Positions 61,205 to 64,000 of a DNA stretch of 64,000 bases are shown in pieces. Made by a program: the position numbers and the translations under genes. The notes under the pieces were generated by a model, which was given only the letters and a program-made list of their open reading frames with translations, made no database searches and had not been told where the DNA came from. How positions within the stretch are numbered: the first letter of the stretch is position 1; each line of letters opens with the position of its first letter. The DNA lies in NCBI RefSeq assembly GCF_014050225.1, contig NZ_JACFXV010000053.1:62001-126000 (forward strand), written 5' to 3'. Source of the DNA: Stappia albiluteola (GTDB taxonomy: Bacteria > Pseudomonadota > Alphaproteobacteria > Rhizobiales > Stappiaceae).

Positions 61205-63466
61205 ATGAATTCCAGCGGATCGCAAAGTAGCAACAAACTGGCGAATGCCATTCTGTTTCCCGTCGTGGGAATCGTGCTGCTTGCCATCCTGGTGACGGGC
61301 GTCCTGATATTTCTGACATTCCGCTCCGCCGACGACTCCGCCCTTCGCAATGAAAGCAACCTCATTCTCGGCAGCCTGGCGCTTCAACTCGACCTGCTGG
61401 CGAAGGAGCAGGAAAGCGCGGCTGTCTCCGACGCCGCCTATTTCAATACTCGGACGATATCGCCGGATCCCACCTGGCTGCACGTCAATATCGGCCAAAG
61501 GCTCCACCAGAATTACGGCCACGACCAGACGCTGATCATCGGCGAAACACGGGCGCCGATCTATTTTTCCAACCAGGGCCGGCTCACCGTGAATTTCCAG
61601 GATCAGGCTTTCCTGGACGAGATTTTCCCGCTGATCGCCCGCACGCGGGCGCGGTTCATCAATCGATTCGAAAAGCTGCAGTCAGGCTATTTCGGCTTCA
61701 AGATACCCAACAACGGGCTCGCCCATTCCATCCACGAAGTCGGCTACGCCTCCGTCAACGGCGTCCCCGCCCTCGTCAGCGTCACGGCTGTCTCGCCGGA
61801 ACTGCATGAGGTCGTTCGCCGCAAGCACGCTCCGGCCGTGCTGGTCAGCGTGAAGATGCTGACCAACGACCGCCTGGAAATGGTTTCGAAGATGGCAGGC
61901 GTGCAGGGCCTCAGGCTTGCTGCGCAGAAAGCGGGACCGTCGAAAGATGCGCAATTGGGGCTCAAGGCGCCGACGAGCGCCATGGTCGGCGAGCTGACCT
62001 GGAATCCGCGCTATCCGGGTATGGTGATCCTGGGCCGCCTGACCCCGCTCCTGATGTTTCTGCTGCTGGCCGTCGCCGTCCTGACGACTGCGGTACTTCT
62101 CTACACCCGGCATAACACCCAGCGCCTTGCCGAGAGCGAGGCGCGCGCCAAGCATGCCGCCCGGCACGACGGCCTGACTGGCCTCGCCAACCGCGATTTC
62201 TTCGCCAATCTCTTCGACGACCTCCTGAATTCCTTCGACGAAACCGAAGGCATGCTGGGCGTGCTCTATATCGATCTCGACCACTTCAAGGACATCAACG
62301 ACACGCTGGGCCATGCGGCCGGCGACGACGTCATTCGCGAGGCGGCGCGGCGGCTCAAGCTGCTGGTGCCGCGCGACGCCCATCTCGCGCGCATCAGCGG
62401 CGACGAGTTCGCCCTGCTTGTCCCCGACTGCGGCAGTCGCGAGGACCTGGAAAGCCTGTTGAAGCGGGTGCAGAACCAGTTCTCGGCTCCAATCTACGCC
62501 TCCGAGAACCATCTCTATGTCAGCCTCAGCGTCGGCGCCGCGATGGCACCCGACGACGGCCTGTCGATGGGCGAATTGCTGCGCAAGGCGGACATTGCGC
62601 TTTACGCCGCAAAATCAAACGGCAGGGGCCGCTGGGCCTTCTTCGACGCCAGCATGGAAGAGCAGGTGCGCGCGCGCGAAAGCCTGGCCCGCGAACTGCG
62701 CCAGGCGATCGACCGCGACCAGCTTTCTCTTGTCTACCAGCCGCAGACCTCCATCAACGGCCGCAAGGTGCTGGCGGTGGAAGCACTCGTGCGCTGGAAC
62801 CATCCCGTACGCGGGCCGCTCAGCCCGGGCGCCTTCATTCCGATCGCCGAGGAAACCGGCCTAATCAACGATCTGGGCATGTGGGTGCTCAAGCGCGCCT
62901 GCGAGGACGCCGCGAAATGGCCTCACCTGAAGCTTTCGGTGAACGTGTCGCCGATCCAGTTCCGCCATCCGCAATTCATCGAACGCCTTTCCTCGATCCT
63001 CGGCATGACGCGGCTGAACCCTCATCGTCTCGAGGTGGAAGTGACAGAGAGCGTGTTCTCCAACAAGGACCGCACTGTGCTGGAAACGCTGCAAAAGGTT
63101 CATGAGATGGGGGTGCGGGTCGCACTCGACGACTTTGGTGCCGGCTATTCGAGCCTGAGCTATCTAAGGCAATTCCCCTTCGACACGCTCAAGATCGACC
63201 GCGGGTTTATCGCCGGCCTTGAAAGCTCGCCGCATGCGACAGCCATTCTCGGCACGATCATAAATCTTGGCGAGGCGCTTGGGATGTCCGTAGTCGCAGA
63301 AGGCATCGAAACGGAGCAGCAGGCGGCCTTCCTGCGGCTCACCAAATGCGACCGCCTGCAAGGCTTCTACCTCTCCCGCCCGGTGCCCGCCGACGAAATA
63401 CGCGATGTGGAACACCGGCTTGCACAGCTGGACCAGCTGCAAAGCGTCTCGCGGCGTTTCGGCTAG
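61205..63466 (+). CDS. GGDEF-EAL dual-domain c-di-GMP enzyme with periplasmic CHASE4-like sensor, copy 2
   Basis: A 753-residue membrane protein with the same layout as the gene upstream: helix at about 12-36, periplasmic sensor with PTWLHVNIGQRLHQNYGHDQTL, second helix near 280-302, GGDEF domain with SGDEF at 398-402, and EAL domain with VEAL at about 525-528 and VALDDFGAGYSSLSYL. Sensor regions of the two copies are only weakly alike, so they probably answer different signals. It starts 135 bases after copy 1 on the same strand and ends 12 bases before the convergent hmrR gene. The EAL catalytic core appears complete. Confidence 0.9.
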   Translation: MNSSGSQSSNKLANAILFPVVGIVLLAILVTGVLIFLTFRSADDSALRNESNLILGSLALQLDLLAKEQESAAVSDAAYFNTRTISPDPTWLHVNIGQRLHQNYGHDQTLIIGETRAPIYFSNQGRLTVNFQDQAFLDEIFPLIARTRARFINRFEKLQSGYFGFKIPNNGLAHSIHEVGYASVNGVPALVSVTAVSPELHEVVRRKHAPAVLVSVKMLTNDRLEMVSKMAGVQGLRLAAQKAGPSKDAQLGLKAPTSAMVGELTWNPRYPGMVILGRLTPLLMFLLLAVAVLTTAVLLYTRHNTQRLAESEARAKHAARHDGLTGLANRDFFANLFDDLLNSFDETEGMLGVLYIDLDHFKDINDTLGHAAGDDVIREAARRLKLLVPRDAHLARISGDEFALLVPDCGSREDLESLLKRVQNQFSAPIYASENHLYVSLSVGAAMAPDDGLSMGELLRKADIALYAAKSNGRGRWAFFDASMEEQVRARESLARELRQAIDRDQLSLVYQPQTSINGRKVLAVEALVRWNHPVRGPLSPGAFIPIAEETGLINDLGMWVLKRACEDAAKWPHLKLSVNVSPIQFRHPQFIERLSSILGMTRLNPHRLEVEVTESVFSNKDRTVLETLQKVHEMGVRVALDDFGAGYSSLSYLRQFPFDTLKIDRGFIAGLESSPHATAILGTIINLGEALGMSVVAEGIETEQQAAFLRLTKCDRLQGFYLSRPVPADEIRDVEHRLAQLDQLQSVSRRFG

Positions 63467-63478
63467 GTTCGTGCTTTC

Positions 63479-63877
63479 CTAATCCGCTCCACCGCCGCAG
63501 GCGAGATCGTCGAGGATCGGGCAATCCGGGCGGTGGTCGCCGTGGCACGCCTCGGCCAGCGACTTCAGAACCTTTCGCAGGCCTTTCAGCTCCTCGATCT
63601 TCGCTTCGATCTCGCGGATGTGGGATTCGGCCAGATCCTTCACGTCGGCGCTCGCCCTGCCGCGATCGTCATAGAGCGACAAGAGCTTCCTGCAGTCCTC
63701 TATGGAAAAGCCCAGGGACCTGGCGCGGCGAAGGAAGGCAAGCCGGTGCAGCTCGCTCTCGCCGTAATCGCGATAGCCGTTTTCCTGGCGCAAGGGCCTT
63801 ATGAGACCGATATCCTCGTAGTAGCGGATGGTCTTTGCCGGCAATCCCGTCACCTTGCCGGCGTCGCCGATATTCAT
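63479..63877 (-). CDS. hmrR: HmrR/CueR-type Cu(I)-responsive MerR-family regulator
   Basis: A 132-residue copper sensor. The N-terminal HTH is MNIGDAGKVTGLPAKTIRYYEDIGLI, followed by a dimer coiled coil (about 80-108). The metal site is C111 and C119 in CHGDHRPDCPIL, the two-Cys arrangement of CueR-type Cu(I) sensors. The usual target is a copper-exporting P1B ATPase gene, which in rhizobia lies directly upstream; here only a short fragment of an upstream gene is visible. The tail ends in LACGGGAD with an extra Cys. Confidence 0.93.
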   Translation of the reverse strand: MNIGDAGKVTGLPAKTIRYYEDIGLIRPLRQENGYRDYGESELHRLAFLRRARSLGFSIEDCRKLLSLYDDRGRASADVKDLAESHIREIEAKIEELKGLRKVLKSLAEACHGDHRPDCPILDDLACGGGAD

Positions 63878-63909
63878 GGCCGATCTCCAATCCAGCAGGC
63901 ACGGAGAGT

Positions 63910-64000
63910 TCAGGAGCGCAGCCTGCCATCAAGACCGCGGATTGCGCGAAATGGCCCGCCCGCCTCATCCAACGCCGCGTCGATATCCGACTTCGCCAGC
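63910..64000 (-). CDS. C-terminal end of an unidentified protein upstream of hmrR
   Basis: On the minus strand a frame is open from the window edge to a TGA at 63910-63912, 32 bases before hmrR. The 29 visible residues begin LAKSDIDAALDEAGGPFRAI and end GRLRS. The region is too short to name; the expected neighbour, a copper ATPase, usually ends differently. It may be a copper chaperone or another protein in the same operon, or chance. Confidence 0.35.
   Translation of the reverse strand, partial: LAKSDIDAALDEAGGPFRAIRGLDGRLRS

Overview
The window is a high-GC alphaproteobacterial chromosome segment, most likely from a Rhizobiaceae member (Rhizobium, Agrobacterium, Ensifer or a relative). 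The evidence is the RopA/Omp2-type porins, a HmrR-type copper regulator, a DUF2336 protein, a PAS_5 protein, exact CtrA-type TTAA-N7-TTAA sites, a CIRCE box before groES, and mosaics of short extragenic palindromes like those of rhizobial genomes. No prophage, integrase, insertion sequence, plasmid gene or CRISPR array is visible. The genus call is inference.

Layout. 1-3.9 kb: a catabolic cluster (UxaA-type hydro-lyase, phytanoyl-CoA-type dioxygenase, beta-hydroxyacid dehydrogenase, EamA exporter). 4.2-10.8 kb: a MarR/LdtR-like regulator, two cytochromes c, a small XRE regulator, a SulP transporter, NAD kinase, and a translationally coupled receiver/Hpt pair facing a DUF2336 gene. 12.3-17.6 kb: an SLT transglycosylase behind a CtrA-type site, a MaoC/CitE-like pair, a flavin reductase/nitroreductase pair, and an unknown periplasmic triple-repeat protein. 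17.6-22.9 kb: thrS, groEL, groES with CIRCE, and a LysR regulator. 23-34 kb: DsbA-like protein, SDR, RsmC-like methyltransferase, RsuA-like pseudouridine synthase, MltB-like transglycosylase, yidD, UspA plus BCCT transporter, a NifU-like scaffold, folE, hisI, a CBS protein and a rhomboid protease. 34-42 kb: PAS_5, a double-PilZ protein, a palindrome-rich gap, a LapG-like cysteine protease, gamma-carbonic anhydrase, two unknown proteins, DUF3126, cysE and a crotonase. 42-53 kb: two alpha/beta hydrolases, a zinc-finger protein, an FAD monooxygenase, a LicD protein, a CinA-type protein, gpt, an L,D-transpeptidase, sfsA and two tandem TrkH subunits. 53-64 kb: two tandem porins, tRNA-Leu(UAA), map, radC, two CHASE-like GGDEF-EAL proteins and hmrR.

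Two themes recur. The first is the cell envelope and its control: transglycosylases, L,D-transpeptidase, porins, an LdtR-like regulator and CtrA-type sites. The second is c-di-GMP: a double-PilZ receptor, a LapG-family protease and two dual-domain GGDEF-EAL enzymes. Most of the window is ordinary core chromosome. The least explained items are the receiver/Hpt/DUF2336 locus, the UxaA-PhyH-dehydrogenase cluster, a crotonase that lacks both usual catalytic glutamates, tandem TrkH proteins with different third pore loops, and two intergenic blocks that look like small-RNA genes.
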